From CAZNPA01 sp964575095 (lineage in GTDB: Bacteria; Pseudomonadota; Alphaproteobacteria; Rickettsiales; SXRF01), in the NCBI GenBank assembly GCA_964575095.1, contig CAZNPA010000002.1, forward strand, positions 62,001 through 126,000: a stretch of 64,000 nt of DNA, read 5' to 3'. The notes under the pieces are model-generated. The model was not told where the DNA came from. It searched no databases and saw only the letters and a program-made list of their open reading frames with translations. Shown here piece by piece: positions 53,423 to 62,275 of this stretch. Numbering within the stretch: the first letter of the stretch is position 1; each line of letters begins with the position of its first letter. The position numbers and the translations under genes were made by a program.

Positions 53423-53452
53423 TTCCCCTCTCCCGCTTGCGGGAGAGGGGAA
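53423..53452. terminator. Perfect hairpin after leuA
   Basis: 14-bp perfect stem (TTCCCCTCTCCCGC and complement) with a 2-nt formal loop, 3 bp past the leuA stop; no U-run. Member of the CCCTCTCCC family. Confidence 0.5.
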
Positions 53453-53535
53453 TATAAATTCCTCATGATTTTTTCTTGCCTTATCGGGTGGTCGCGCTAC
53501 AACCAATAGCATATTCACTTCTCAGGGTTTTTTCT

Positions 53536-54582
53536 ATGCTCCGCAAATTTTTTGGAATGACCTCCTCCGACATGGCGATCGACCTTGGCACGGCCAACAC
53601 GCTGGTCTATGTCAAGGGCCGCGGCATCGTGCTTAACGAGCCGTCGGTGGTGGCGATGAAAGACGTCGGCGGCGTCATGATACCGTTTGCGTTCGGCAAC
53701 GAAGCGAAGCTCATGCTCGGCCGCACGCCTGCCAAGATCGACGCCAAGCGCCCGCTGAAGGACGGCGTCATCGCCGATTTCGTCTCGGCGGAGGAGATGA
53801 TCAAGCACTTCATCCACCGCGTGCATAACCGTAATTCCTTCATCAAGCCGCGTCCGCTCATCATCATCTGCGTGCCGTCGGGATCGACGCCGGTCGAACG
53901 CCGCGCCATTCAGGAAGCTGCCGAGAACGCCGGCGCGCGCGATGTATTCCTCATTGAAGAGCCGATGGCGGCGGCTATCGGCGCCGGCCTTCCCGTCACC
54001 GAGCCCACCGGCTCGATGATCGTCGACATCGGCGGCGGCACGACGGAAGTGGCGGTGCTTAGCTTAGGCGGCATCGTCTATGCGAGAAGCGTGCGCGTCG
54101 GCGGCGACAAGATGGACGAGGCGATTATCTCCTACATCCGCCGCAACAGTAATTTACTGGTCGGTGAAACCACGGCCGAGAAAATCAAGAAGGAAATCGG
54201 CGCCGCCTGCGCGCCGCAAAGCGGCGAAGGTCAGCGCATCGAGATCAAGGGCCGCGATTTATTGAACGGCGTGCCCAAGGAAATCGCGCTCTCCGAATAC
54301 CAGATCGCGGAATCGCTGGTGGAGCCGGTGGGGCAGATCATCGAGGCGGTGAAAGTCGCGCTCGAATGCACGCCGCCGGAACTGTCGTCCGACATCGTTG
54401 ACAAAGGCATCGTACTGACCGGCGGCGGCGCCATGCTCCGTAATCTCGATCTCGTGCTCTCCAACGCCACGGGACTGCCGGTATTCGTGGCGCAGGAGCC
54501 GCTGAATTGCGTCGCCGTCGGCTCGGGGAAAGTGCTGGAAAATCCTGATCAGCTGAAACACGTCCTGTTCAAGCAGGAGTAA
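53536..54582 (+). CDS. mreB: Rod-shape determining protein MreB
   Basis: Actin-like filament that guides lateral wall synthesis. 348 residues from MLRKFFGMTSSDMAIDLGTA at 53536. Phosphate 1 DLGTANTLVYVKGRG, GSTPVERRAIQEAAENAGA, phosphate 2 VDIGGGTTEVAVLSLGG, and GIVLTGGGAMLRNLD. First gene of the elongasome cluster. Confidence 0.97.
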   Translation: MLRKFFGMTSSDMAIDLGTANTLVYVKGRGIVLNEPSVVAMKDVGGVMIPFAFGNEAKLMLGRTPAKIDAKRPLKDGVIADFVSAEEMIKHFIHRVHNRNSFIKPRPLIIICVPSGSTPVERRAIQEAAENAGARDVFLIEEPMAAAIGAGLPVTEPTGSMIVDIGGGTTEVAVLSLGGIVYARSVRVGGDKMDEAIISYIRRNSNLLVGETTAEKIKKEIGAACAPQSGEGQRIEIKGRDLLNGVPKEIALSEYQIAESLVEPVGQIIEAVKVALECTPPELSSDIVDKGIVLTGGGAMLRNLDLVLSNATGLPVFVAQEPLNCVAVGSGKVLENPDQLKHVLFKQE

Positions 54583-54589
54583 AAGGCGG

Positions 54590-54645
54590 GCATTTTTTCT
54601 ATTAGGCTTAGCGAAAAACCGTCCCGCTTTAGTCCTTTTTTTCGC
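54590..54645 (+). terminator. Possible Rho-independent terminator after mreB
   Basis: GGCGGG and the complementary CCCGCTTT arm are followed by CCTTTTTTT. The loop is long (about 30 nt), so read-through to mreC is likely partial. Confidence 0.35.
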
Positions 54646-54749
54646 CTTTAATATTAGTTTAACTCAAACTTTACTCATTTTTAATAGACACGCGCCTTTT
54701 TTGTATTTTTCGAGTTGCGCTGTGGCTTTCCTGAAGTCAAAATAGAGAG

Positions 54750-55580
54750 ATGTCCGCGCGAAAACCACAACCGATCCTTGTCACGCTGCCAGCGAAAGCC
54801 TGGCTGCGCCGCGCGTTGCAGATATTTCTCGTACTATCGGCGCTGATGTTGCTCTCCATGAGCAAAGCCGGAAACCCGGCGGCGGTGAAACTGCGCGCGA
54901 CGGTGCTGGATACAGTAACGCCGGTGATGGAAGTGGTGGCGAGTCCCTTCGATGCGATGGCAAACGCCGGGCAATGGTTTACCGACGTAGTCGATACGCA
55001 TGCGCAAAACATTGCGCTTAAGAATGAAAATGTCCAGTTGCTGCAATGGCAGCAGATGGCGAAGCGCTTGAGCGCCGAGAACGAATCGCTGAAACGCTTA
55101 ATGAACGCCATTCCCATGCGTAAACAATCCTATATCACCGCGCGGCTGGTGGCCGATATCGGCGGGCCGTTCTCGCAGTCGGCGCTGATCAACGGCGGCA
55201 AAGAGCATGGCGTCAAAATCGATCAGGCGGTCATCAATGAAGACGGGCTTATCGGCCGCGTCATGGAAGTGGGCGAGGGCAGTGCGCGCGTGCTGCTCTT
55301 ATCCGACATCAATTCCCGCATCCCGGTCATTGCCGAACACGCTCGCGAAAAAAGCATGCTGACCGGCAACAACCACGCACTGCCGGTGCTGTCGTATCTT
55401 GCCGTCGGCAGCCGGATCGGCGTCGGCGAACGTCTGGTTACGTCCGGCGACGGCGGAATTTTCCCCGCCGGCGTGCCGGTGGGCGAGGTGGTCTCGATCG
55501 ACGGCGGCGTTGTCACCGTGCAGCCTTTTGCCGACATGGCGCATATCGAATACGTCAGCGTCATCGATTATAAATTCTAA
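54750..55580 (+). CDS. mreC: Rod-shape determining protein MreC
   Basis: Periplasmic elongasome scaffold. 276 residues: short cytoplasmic start, one membrane segment (FLVLSALMLLSMSKAG), a coiled coil (ALKNENVQLLQWQQMAKRLS), then beta domains with ALINGGKEHGVKIDQAVINE, GLIGRVMEVGEGSARVLLLS and DGGIFPAGVPVGEVVSI. Confidence 0.95.
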   Translation: MSARKPQPILVTLPAKAWLRRALQIFLVLSALMLLSMSKAGNPAAVKLRATVLDTVTPVMEVVASPFDAMANAGQWFTDVVDTHAQNIALKNENVQLLQWQQMAKRLSAENESLKRLMNAIPMRKQSYITARLVADIGGPFSQSALINGGKEHGVKIDQAVINEDGLIGRVMEVGEGSARVLLLSDINSRIPVIAEHAREKSMLTGNNHALPVLSYLAVGSRIGVGERLVTSGDGGIFPAGVPVGEVVSIDGGVVTVQPFADMAHIEYVSVIDYKF

Positions 55581-55584
55581 AATC

Positions 55585-56118
55585 ATGGCGCCGCTTTCCC
55601 AACGGCTGGAATTGTTTTTTCTGGCGGCGCTTCCGGCGTTGCTGACTCTGGTGTTCATGCTTATTTATCTGGCGCCCAAGCATGTCGAGAGCATCCGCGC
55701 CATCATGCCGCTCTTGCCGCTCTTGCCGGTATTTTACTGGGGTATGCTGCACACGCGCGCAATTCCCTATTGGTTCATGTTCTTAATCGGCCTGGTAATG
55801 GACGCGGCCAGCGGCGCGCCGATGGGGCTGACCTCGCTTTTGTATATGCTCTTTCTTGCTCTGGTTACCATGCAGCGCAAAATGGTGCACAAGGAAGGCT
55901 TCATGATTAAATGGAGCTATTTCAGCATATTATTGCTGGCGTTGCTGGTGCTGAATTGGCTGGGGCTCGCCTGGGCATACGCCAAAACGCCGCCGGTGCT
56001 TTCGGCTATGATGCAATGGGCGCTGACGGCGGCGTGTTACCCTCTGGCGCACTATGCCTTCGATTTCATCGAGCAATATATCCACGACCGCCGCTGGAAG
56101 ATACTGCACGGCAGGTAG
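55585..56118 (+). CDS. mreD: Rod-shape determining protein MreD
   Basis: Polytopic elongasome protein. 177 residues from the ATG at 55585, 4 bp after mreC; the longer frame from 55399 overlaps mreC. About five membrane segments, e.g. LFFLAALPALLTLVFMLIYL, and the family-like IGLVMDAASGAPMGLTSLLY. The stop codon touches a heptamer repeat. Confidence 0.93.
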   Translation: MAPLSQRLELFFLAALPALLTLVFMLIYLAPKHVESIRAIMPLLPLLPVFYWGMLHTRAIPYWFMFLIGLVMDAASGAPMGLTSLLYMLFLALVTMQRKMVHKEGFMIKWSYFSILLLALLVLNWLGLAWAYAKTPPVLSAMMQWALTAACYPLAHYAFDFIEQYIHDRRWKILHGR

Positions 56119-56196
56119 GTTTCAGGTTTGAGGTTTCAGGTTTGAGCGGTTATAGCTATAGATTAGCTGAAACCTCAAACCTGAAACCTTAAACCT
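56118..56196. repeat. Heptamer-arm hairpin between mreD and mrdA
   Basis: Left-arm units GGTTTCA and GGTTTGA alternate twice; right-arm units TGAAACC and TCAAACC. The first base lies in the mreD stop codon, and the last is 1 bp before the mrdA ATG. Confidence 0.85.
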
Positions 56197-56197
56197 A

Positions 56198-58003
56198 ATG
56201 CCAAAAGACCACGACAAACAACGCATGCTGACGCGCCGCGCCGTACTTTTCGGCGGCCTGCAAATGGGTACGCTGGCGGTGCTGCTTGGGCGGCTGGCCT
56301 ATCTGCAGTTTTTCAAGGCCGGCGAATATAAGACGCTGTCGCAGAACAACCACATTAAGCTGCAGCCGGTGCCGGCGGATCGTGGCCGGATTTTGGACCG
56401 CGTCGGGCTGGCGCTGGCGGATAACGATAAAAACTACCAGCTCTTTGTCGATGCCAGCAGCCTTACGCGCGACACCTACCGTGCGACGATAGACCGGCTC
56501 AACATGCTCCTCAATCTGCCGGAAAAGAAATTGCAGCAGTTGCAGGCCGTGCGTCCGTCGTCGGCGATGCCGCCGCAGCCGGTCAAGGACCATCTGACCT
56601 GGGAAGAAGTGTCACTGGTGGAGCTGCATATATTGTCGTTACCGGGTGTGTATATAGACGCCGTGCAGCTGCGCCATTACCCGCTCGCGGATAAAGCCGC
56701 GCACCTGACCGGCTATCTCGGCGCGGCGACACCCGAAGAAATGGACAGCGATGCCGAGCAAGCGCTGCTTCGCCTGCCGGAATTTAAAATCGGCAAGAGC
56801 GGCGTCGAGAAAATGCTGGAGCCGCGCCTGCGCGGCACGGCGGCGGTGCGCAAGCTCGAAGTCAACGTGCACGGCGTCGTCGTGCGCGAGGCGGGAAAAT
56901 CACAGAGCGTTCCCGGCGAGGACGTAAAACTCACCATCGACCGCCGCGTGCAGGACGTCATCGCCGAGAAACTGAAAGGCCAGAGCGGCTCGGCGGTGAT
57001 GCTCGAGATCGCCACCGGCAACGTGCTGGCGCTGGTCTCCGTCCCGGCCTTCGATCCCAACCATTTCAGCTTCGGCATTCCGGCCGACGATTGGAAAAAA
57101 CTCAACGCCGATAAATATATCCCGCTCCTCAACAAAGCCATCGGCGGCCAGTACCCGCCCGGCTCAACGTTCAAGATGATGGTGGGTCTGACGGGACTTG
57201 AGCGGGGCGTCATCAAGCCGTCGTTCAAAGTGTATTGCCCCGGTTATTTCATGTATGGCGACCACCGTTTCGGCTGCTGGAAGGCCGGCGGGCACGGCAC
57301 GGTCGGTTATCACGAAGCCATTGAGCAATCCTGCGACACGTTTTTCTACACCGTTGCCGACCGCGTCGGTATCCAGCCTTTTGCCGACATGTCTCGGAAA
57401 TTCGGCCTCGGCCAGTTTTACAATTTGGGCATATTGGGCGAGCGCGCCGGCTCGATCCCGGATCCGGCGTGGAAAATGAAAATCTATAAGCAGCCGTGGA
57501 CCGGCGGCGACACCATCAACTGCTCGATCGGGCAGGGTTATGTGCTGTCAACGCCCCTGCAACTGGCGGTGATGGCGGCGCGTCTTGCCAGCGGCAAGGA
57601 AGTCGTGCCGCGGCTGCTTGTGCCAAAAGGCGAGGAGACGCCGCCATTTTTCGCCAATATCGACATTGAGCCGGATTTTCTGGAACAGACACGCGACGGC
57701 ATGTCGGCGGTGGTGAATTCCGGCAGCGGTACGGCGCACGGCAGCTGCATCAACGATCCGCGCTATGCCTTCGCCGGAAAAACCGGCACGTCGCAGGTGC
57801 GAAAACTTATTCGCCTCGGCATGAACCAGAATTTATTGCCATGGGAAGCGCGGCATCATGGGTTGTTCGTCGGTCATGCGCCGGTGGACCAACCGAAATA
57901 CGCCATCGGCATCGCCGTCGAGCACGGAGGATCCGGCGCCGCCGCCGCCGCACCGGTGGCCAAGGAAGCGTTCCTTGCAGTGCAGAAATTGGCGGACGTA
58001 TAA
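56198..58003 (+). CDS. mrdA: Penicillin-binding protein 2 (elongation transpeptidase)
   Basis: Crosslinks lateral-wall peptidoglycan. 601 residues. N-terminal membrane segment (LQMGTLAVLLGRLAYLQFF), dimerisation domain, catalytic Ser in YPPGSTFKMMVGLTG (SxxK), SxN-type SCDTFFY, and KTG in FAGKTGTSQVRK. No RBS is visible because the repeat arm abuts the ATG. The usual partner rodA does not follow. Confidence 0.95.
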   Translation: MPKDHDKQRMLTRRAVLFGGLQMGTLAVLLGRLAYLQFFKAGEYKTLSQNNHIKLQPVPADRGRILDRVGLALADNDKNYQLFVDASSLTRDTYRATIDRLNMLLNLPEKKLQQLQAVRPSSAMPPQPVKDHLTWEEVSLVELHILSLPGVYIDAVQLRHYPLADKAAHLTGYLGAATPEEMDSDAEQALLRLPEFKIGKSGVEKMLEPRLRGTAAVRKLEVNVHGVVVREAGKSQSVPGEDVKLTIDRRVQDVIAEKLKGQSGSAVMLEIATGNVLALVSVPAFDPNHFSFGIPADDWKKLNADKYIPLLNKAIGGQYPPGSTFKMMVGLTGLERGVIKPSFKVYCPGYFMYGDHRFGCWKAGGHGTVGYHEAIEQSCDTFFYTVADRVGIQPFADMSRKFGLGQFYNLGILGERAGSIPDPAWKMKIYKQPWTGGDTINCSIGQGYVLSTPLQLAVMAARLASGKEVVPRLLVPKGEETPPFFANIDIEPDFLEQTRDGMSAVVNSGSGTAHGSCINDPRYAFAGKTGTSQVRKLIRLGMNQNLLPWEARHHGLFVGHAPVDQPKYAIGIAVEHGGSGAAAAAPVAKEAFLAVQKLADV

Positions 58004-58006
58004 TTT

Positions 58007-58033
58007 GCTCCCCCCGCCAGCAGGGGAGGCGGT
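58007..58033. repeat. Imperfect CTCCCC/GGGGAG hairpin after mrdA
   Basis: Near the end of mrdA and between convergent genes; fourth member of the CTCCC family, with weaker pairing. Confidence 0.4.
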
Positions 58034-58042
58034 GTCCCGTAT

Positions 58043-58288
58043 CTATTCCTGCTCCAGCGCCCGCATCATTTCCGGCGGAATGATGAAAGCGCTGCTGGCG
58101 AGTTTTTTACGCAGGCTTTCCACCGTTTCCAGCGTCGAAAGGCAACTGCCCTCGACCTTAAGCAGCAGGCGCAGGCACTGCTCGTTGGGTTGGAATTGTT
58201 CGTTGCGTTCCATACGCATCAGCTCCTCGTCGAGCACGTTCACCATTGTGGCCAATGATTTCAGGATGTCTTGTAAGCGGGCGTCCAT
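58043..58288 (-). CDS. Small orphan divergent from the S24 regulator
   Basis: 81 residues, helical: DARLQDILKSLATMVNVLDE, LRLLLKVEGSCLSTLETVES and EMMRALEQE. No signal. It shares the 140-bp control region with 58429-59037, so it is probably under that regulator. Function unknown. Confidence 0.7.
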   Translation of the reverse strand: MDARLQDILKSLATMVNVLDEELMRMERNEQFQPNEQCLRLLLKVEGSCLSTLETVESLRKKLASSAFIIPPEMMRALEQE

Positions 58289-58338
58289 GATGTTTTTCCC
58301 TCATTTTTTATTTTCGGCGGCAGTCCAAACTACGCCCT

Positions 58339-58392
58339 ATTATATTGAGATAAACTCAACTTGAAGTCAAGAAAATATTAAGATAAACTCAA
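58339..58392. promoter_or_regulatory. Divergent control region with three operator-like sites
   Basis: O1 TTGAGATAAACTCAA (58345-58359, perfect inverted arms), O2 TTAAGATAAACTCAA (58378-58392), and a shorter TTGAAGTCAA (58361-58370) between them. Minus-strand -10 TATAAT at 58344-58339 abuts O1. Plus-strand TTGAAG (58361) and TAAACT (58384) are 17 bp apart, with the -10 inside O2. A repressor at these sites would cover both promoters. Confidence 0.7.
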
Positions 58393-58428
58393 CTGCTCGA
58401 ATAACGGTTTCCGTTTACAAAAGGAGGC

Positions 58429-59037
58429 ATGAACTTGTTGCCTTTAAAGCAGCTTTTGGCCAGACACGGCATCAGCCAGACCGATCTCGCGCATATTTTA
58501 GGGCGCGATAAGGCGGTGATTACCAACCTTTTTCAGGGAAAAAGGCGGCTTAAGGCCGATGAAGCCATGGTGATTGCGCGACGTATCGGCGTGCCGGTGG
58601 CGCAGATTCTGGGCATACAGGAGCAGCGCGGCGGCCTTAATGAACCGCCGCTCTTGATTCCGTTCCAGCATGAGCCGCAGTCGGGTAAGAAACTGGCCAA
58701 CGTCGTCAAAAAAGAGGGGAAATTCTATCTTGAAATAGAGGAAAGCAAAGGCTATTCGCCCAAGGCCTATGCACTCGAAGCACGCGACGACAGCATGAAC
58801 CTCTCCGGCATTTTACCCGGCGATATCGTGATTTCTGAGCTTGACCGCGCCTGCAAGCGCGGGCAAATCGTCGTCGCCCAGCATTACCAGGGCCGCGGCG
58901 CCAAAACCATCCTGCGCCTGTACGAGCCGCCGTTTCTAATGCCGCATTCGACCACGGCGTCGTTCAAGCCAATCCATCTCGATAAAGAAGAAGCGCGCGT
59001 CATCTCGCCGGTCGTGAAATTGATACGGGGATATTAG
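58429..59037 (+). CDS. XRE-family regulator with S24 (LexA/cI-like) domain
   Basis: 202 residues. HTH at about 8-62 (HGISQTDLAHILGRDKAVIT). C-terminal S24 domain with the Ser in LEARDDSMNLSGILPGDIVI and the Lys in AKTILRLYEPP. No canonical Ala-Gly cleavage site is obvious before the Ser, so self-cleavage is uncertain. Faces 58043-58288 across the operator region. Not LexA itself: the HTH is XRE-type. Phage-derived or SOS-like control are both possible. Confidence 0.85.
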   Translation: MNLLPLKQLLARHGISQTDLAHILGRDKAVITNLFQGKRRLKADEAMVIARRIGVPVAQILGIQEQRGGLNEPPLLIPFQHEPQSGKKLANVVKKEGKFYLEIEESKGYSPKAYALEARDDSMNLSGILPGDIVISELDRACKRGQIVVAQHYQGRGAKTILRLYEPPFLMPHSTTASFKPIHLDKEEARVISPVVKLIRGY

Positions 59038-59128
59038 TAATTGGTCATTGAAAAGAGGGTAATTGGAAAAAAGGTAATTAGTAATTGGAAATAGCATTCC
59101 AATTACCACCTTTCCAATTACTAATTAC
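59038..59128. repeat. Heptamer-arm hairpin between the regulator and dksA
   Basis: Units TAATTAG/TAATTGG on the left, and TTCCAATTAC, CTAATTAC on the right; two nested pairings are possible. It sits between convergent genes and could act as a bidirectional terminator. Confidence 0.8.
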
Positions 59129-59130
59129 GC

Positions 59131-59547
59131 CTACTCTTCATCAATATACTGCTTTTCCATTTTCTCGTGGCGTTCCTGCGCCTCGATGGTCATGGTGGCG
59201 ATGGGGCGTGCTTCGAGGCGTTTCAGGCCGATCGGGTCGCCGGTTTCTTCGCAGAAGCCGTATTCGCCTTTTTCAATGCGCTTTAAGGCGGAGTCGATCT
59301 TGCCGATGAGTTTTAAATAGCGGTTGCGCGTCCTGAGTTCGACACCGGCTTCGGTTTCGAGCGAGGCGCGGTCGGATAAATCGGGCTCGCGCCAGTTTTC
59401 TTCCTTTAAATTATTGATGGTTTCCTGCGATTCGGCCAACAATTCCTCACGCCATTTGAACAGTTTCTGGCGGAAATATTCCAGCTGCGGCGCGCTCATG
59501 TATTTTTCTTTTTCGGTCGGCTTGTAGTCCTTAGATATCCTCGTCAT
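59131..59547 (-). CDS. dksA: RNA polymerase-binding factor DksA (single-Cys type)
   Basis: Works with ppGpp on RNA polymerase. 138 residues. Coiled coil with DLSDRASLETEAGVELRTRN, then GEYGFCEETGDPIGLKRLEA and RPIATMTIEAQERHEK. Only one of the four zinc cysteines remains, as in many alphaproteobacterial DksA proteins, so the fold is expected to hold without zinc. Confidence 0.95.
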   Translation of the reverse strand: MTRISKDYKPTEKEKYMSAPQLEYFRQKLFKWREELLAESQETINNLKEENWREPDLSDRASLETEAGVELRTRNRYLKLIGKIDSALKRIEKGEYGFCEETGDPIGLKRLEARPIATMTIEAQERHEKMEKQYIDEE

Positions 59548-59616
59548 GCGGTACCTCGGTTACAGGTTCATTTTTTTTGGATTTGGCTGTATAGCAAAGC
59601 CGGGACAAAAAGCAAC

Positions 59617-60066
59617 TTATTCCGCTGCTTTTGCGTTTGCCATCTCCAGCTTCGCCAGCTCCACCGCGACGCGAAGCTCGATGTCCTCGATGAGCTCGGT
59701 CAGCCGCGGGTCGGCAACAGATTGTTTCTGAACGGAAAGTTGACGGCGCAAATCGACCAGCGTTGCGCCGGGGATAACGCCGGCCAGAAGCTGCTGCCGT
59801 AGCTTCTCCAGCGAATACAGCATATTATTACCTTGCAGCGCCAGTTTCCGGCGCCGCAATTCCTCTTCGGTGATTTCCTGCAGCAGCAGCATGTTGCTGA
59901 CGGCAGCCGTCGCGGCGACGTCGCCGGGTTGCGCCACGGCCAGCGGCTCGTCGCTGCCCGACATTTCCAGTAATTCGGAAAAGGATTTTACGCCGGAGCT
60001 GGCAGAGGTTCTTTTCGTGCCGCCTGCCGATTTGACCGGACCATAGCCGCTGATTTTGGTGAGCAT
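59617..60066 (-). CDS. fliX: Flagellar assembly regulator FliX
   Basis: Alphaproteobacterial protein that links hook-basal-body assembly to FlbD-dependent transcription. 149 residues. N-terminal MLTKISGYGPV, then SFSELLEMSGSDE and a helical C-terminus with LYSLEKLRQQLLAGVIPGAT and LRRQLSVQKQSVADPRLTEL. Divergent from flgI, the usual arrangement in this class. Confidence 0.9.
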   Translation of the reverse strand: MLTKISGYGPVKSAGGTKRTSASSGVKSFSELLEMSGSDEPLAVAQPGDVAATAAVSNMLLLQEITEEELRRRKLALQGNNMLYSLEKLRQQLLAGVIPGATLVDLRRQLSVQKQSVADPRLTELIEDIELRVAVELAKLEMANAKAAE

Positions 60067-60277
60067 AATGGCACATTATCGCACCAAAAACGCAACTTCA
60101 CTAATCTTTTTATACCAAAATCCGTACGGAAAAAAATGCCTAGCATTTTTTGCCACTGACCACCCCGGGCAATGCTTGCCGGGTAATATGCTGAAATAAA
60201 GCATGATTTGTTGCTGTCGGAACTGGCACGGGAATCGCAATGATATTGGAGACAATAATTCTGGCAGAGGTTTTTTT

Positions 60278-61444
60278 ATGACATATCCATGCCGTAGCAT
60301 TTCCTGGGGTGACAAGACGATGGTAAAGCCGTCGCGCCTTGATCTTGAGGCCATGGTCGTGCGCTTCGTCGTTTCGCCGTTGCTGTTCTTGGTCATTCTT
60401 TCGACCTATCTTTTGTGGTGCGGCAATGCGCATGCGGCAGCGCGGCTCAAGGACATCGTCAATTTCGAGGGCGTGCGCGAAAATATTCTGATGGGCTACG
60501 GTCTGGTGGTGGGCCTGAGCGGCACCGGCGATAAATTGCAGAACAACGCCTTCACCGAACAATCCCTCATCGCGTTCTTGGAACGTCAGGGCGTCAATAC
60601 GCGCGGCGCGTCGCTTAAAAGCAAGAACGTCGCGGCGGTGACGGTCACCGCCTCGATGCCGGCGTTCTCGCGCAGCGGCGCGCATATCGATGTCACTGTC
60701 AGCACCATGGGCGACGCCACCAGCCTTGCCGGCGGCGTATTGCTGGCGACGCCGCTCCTTGGCGCCGACGGCGAGGTCTATGCCGTAGCGCAGGGGCAGG
60801 TCTCCATCGGCGGGTTTAAATCCGCCTCAGACGCCAGCAGCGTCACCGCTAACAAAGGCGTGCAGACCTCAGGCTTTGTAACCGGCGGCGCTATCATCGA
60901 AAAAGAAGTGGAGTTCGCGCTTAACAGCCTGCCTGAATTAAAGCTCAGCCTGCGCAACCCGGATATTTCCACGGCGCAACGCGTGTCCGAAAGCATCAAT
61001 TCCGAAATCGGGCCGGGCGTGGCTCAAGTCACTGATCCGGGAACGGTCGTGCTTACCGTTCCTGCGGTGTACCATAACAACGCCGTACAGCTCTTATCCG
61101 AAATCGAAAAACTTCCGGTCGAAACCGACCAGTCGGCCAAAATCGTGATCGACGAAGCCTCCGGCACCATCGTCATGGGCGAAAATGTGCGCATTGATAC
61201 GGTGGCGGTGGCGCAGGGCAATCTGGTGGTAAAAATCGAGGAGAAAGCGGATGGCAGCGCTGAACCCATCGCCGCCTCCGATGCTCCGCCCGGCAAGCGC
61301 GTGGCGCTGCTGAATCGCGGCGCGACGCTGAAGGACCTGGTATCGGGGCTGAATGCGCTGGGCGTCAACCCGCGCGACCTGATTACAATATTGCAAACGA
61401 TCAAAGCCTCCGGCGCGCTGCAGGCGGAAATACAGGCGAGATAG
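60278..61444 (+). CDS. flgI: Flagellar P-ring protein
   Basis: Periplasmic P-ring of the basal body. 388 residues from the ATG at 60278 (AGAGG upstream); an ATG at 60320 with GGGG further upstream is also possible. Signal FVVSPLLFLVILSTYLLW...AHA. Mature start ARLKDIVNFEGVRENILMGY and GLVVGLSGTGDKLQNN are strongly FlgI; the end has LNALGVNPRDLITILQTIKA. Confidence 0.94.
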   Translation: MTYPCRSISWGDKTMVKPSRLDLEAMVVRFVVSPLLFLVILSTYLLWCGNAHAAARLKDIVNFEGVRENILMGYGLVVGLSGTGDKLQNNAFTEQSLIAFLERQGVNTRGASLKSKNVAAVTVTASMPAFSRSGAHIDVTVSTMGDATSLAGGVLLATPLLGADGEVYAVAQGQVSIGGFKSASDASSVTANKGVQTSGFVTGGAIIEKEVEFALNSLPELKLSLRNPDISTAQRVSESINSEIGPGVAQVTDPGTVVLTVPAVYHNNAVQLLSEIEKLPVETDQSAKIVIDEASGTIVMGENVRIDTVAVAQGNLVVKIEEKADGSAEPIAASDAPPGKRVALLNRGATLKDLVSGLNALGVNPRDLITILQTIKASGALQAEIQAR

Positions 61445-61445
61445 T

Positions 61446-61799
61446 ATGAGCATCAACGCCGGCGCTGCCGCAACCTTGCTCACCAATGGCCAGAATCAAG
61501 CGCTGGCAGCCGCTTCGCGCATGACGCATCACAGCCTGCTGCAGCGCGTCCGGCCGATGACCGATCTGGAGGCAAGCCGTGCGGCGCAGGATTTTGAATC
61601 GATGTTTGTCGCGCAGATGCTGGAGCCGATGTTCGGTGATTCGGTCGGCGAAGAGCTCTTCGGCGATAAAGATACGCAGGACGTCTACAAAACCCTGCTC
61701 ATGGACGAATACGGCAAGCTAATCGCCAGGGCCGGTGGCATAGGAATTGCAAGTACAGTGAAGAAGGAACTGCTTTCATTACAGGAGGTACAGTCATGA
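61446..61799 (+). CDS. flgJ: FlgJ-type rod-binding protein without muramidase domain
   Basis: 117 residues. The rod-binding domain shows SRAAQDFESMFVAQMLEPMF and KTLLMDEYGKLIARAGGIGI. The C-terminal peptidoglycan hydrolase of gammaproteobacterial FlgJ is absent, as is normal in this class; a separate hydrolase is then needed. 1 bp after flgI, and it overlaps the next gene by 4 bp. Confidence 0.9.
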   Translation: MSINAGAAATLLTNGQNQALAAASRMTHHSLLQRVRPMTDLEASRAAQDFESMFVAQMLEPMFGDSVGEELFGDKDTQDVYKTLLMDEYGKLIARAGGIGIASTVKKELLSLQEVQS

Positions 61800-62254
61800 G
61801 CACCCATACGAATCCGGCGGCGGAGACGCAGCCTAAGATCGATATTCAGAGCGTCATTACGCTGACGGCGCGTCTGGCGCAGCTTCTGGCCGAAGAGGTG
61901 GATCTGCTGTCAGAGATGAAAGTCTCGAAGATCGAAGCCCTGCAGCAGGAAAAACTGTTTCTGGTCGGCGCGCTCGAATCGCAGCGCAAGCTGGTGGACA
62001 AGCACCCCTACCTCGTCGATACCATTCCGTCGCAGGACAAGAAGGATCTGCAGGAGGTGGTCGATATCTTCAACACCATCCTCGAGGAGAATCACCGCAA
62101 GCTGCTTTTAGCCAAGGAGATCAACCACAAGATCGTTCAGGCGATCACGCAGGTGGTCAAGGAAAGCACGCAGAGCAAAAGCTACGACGGGCAGGGCATC
62201 AACGGCTCCGCGCCTTTCGAAACATTGTCGGTAACGCTCAACAGTACCGCGTAG
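61796..62254 (+). CDS. FlgN-like flagellar chaperone
   Basis: 152 residues, mostly helical: VITLTARLAQLLAEEVDLLS, VSKIEALQQEKLFLVGALES and ILEENHRKLLLAKEINHKIV. The pattern and the position between flgJ and flgK fit the FlgN family, which escorts FlgK and FlgL to the export gate. The C-terminal tail is polar. Confidence 0.8.
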   Translation: MSTHTNPAAETQPKIDIQSVITLTARLAQLLAEEVDLLSEMKVSKIEALQQEKLFLVGALESQRKLVDKHPYLVDTIPSQDKKDLQEVVDIFNTILEENHRKLLLAKEINHKIVQAITQVVKESTQSKSYDGQGINGSAPFETLSVTLNSTA

Positions 62255-62275
62255 CCGGAGCAGGGGGATTGATCC

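Noticed and set aside
59131..59547. DksA zinc-finger loss as damage
   Set aside because: Single-cysteine DksA proteins are normal in alphaproteobacteria, and the rest of the protein is well conserved.
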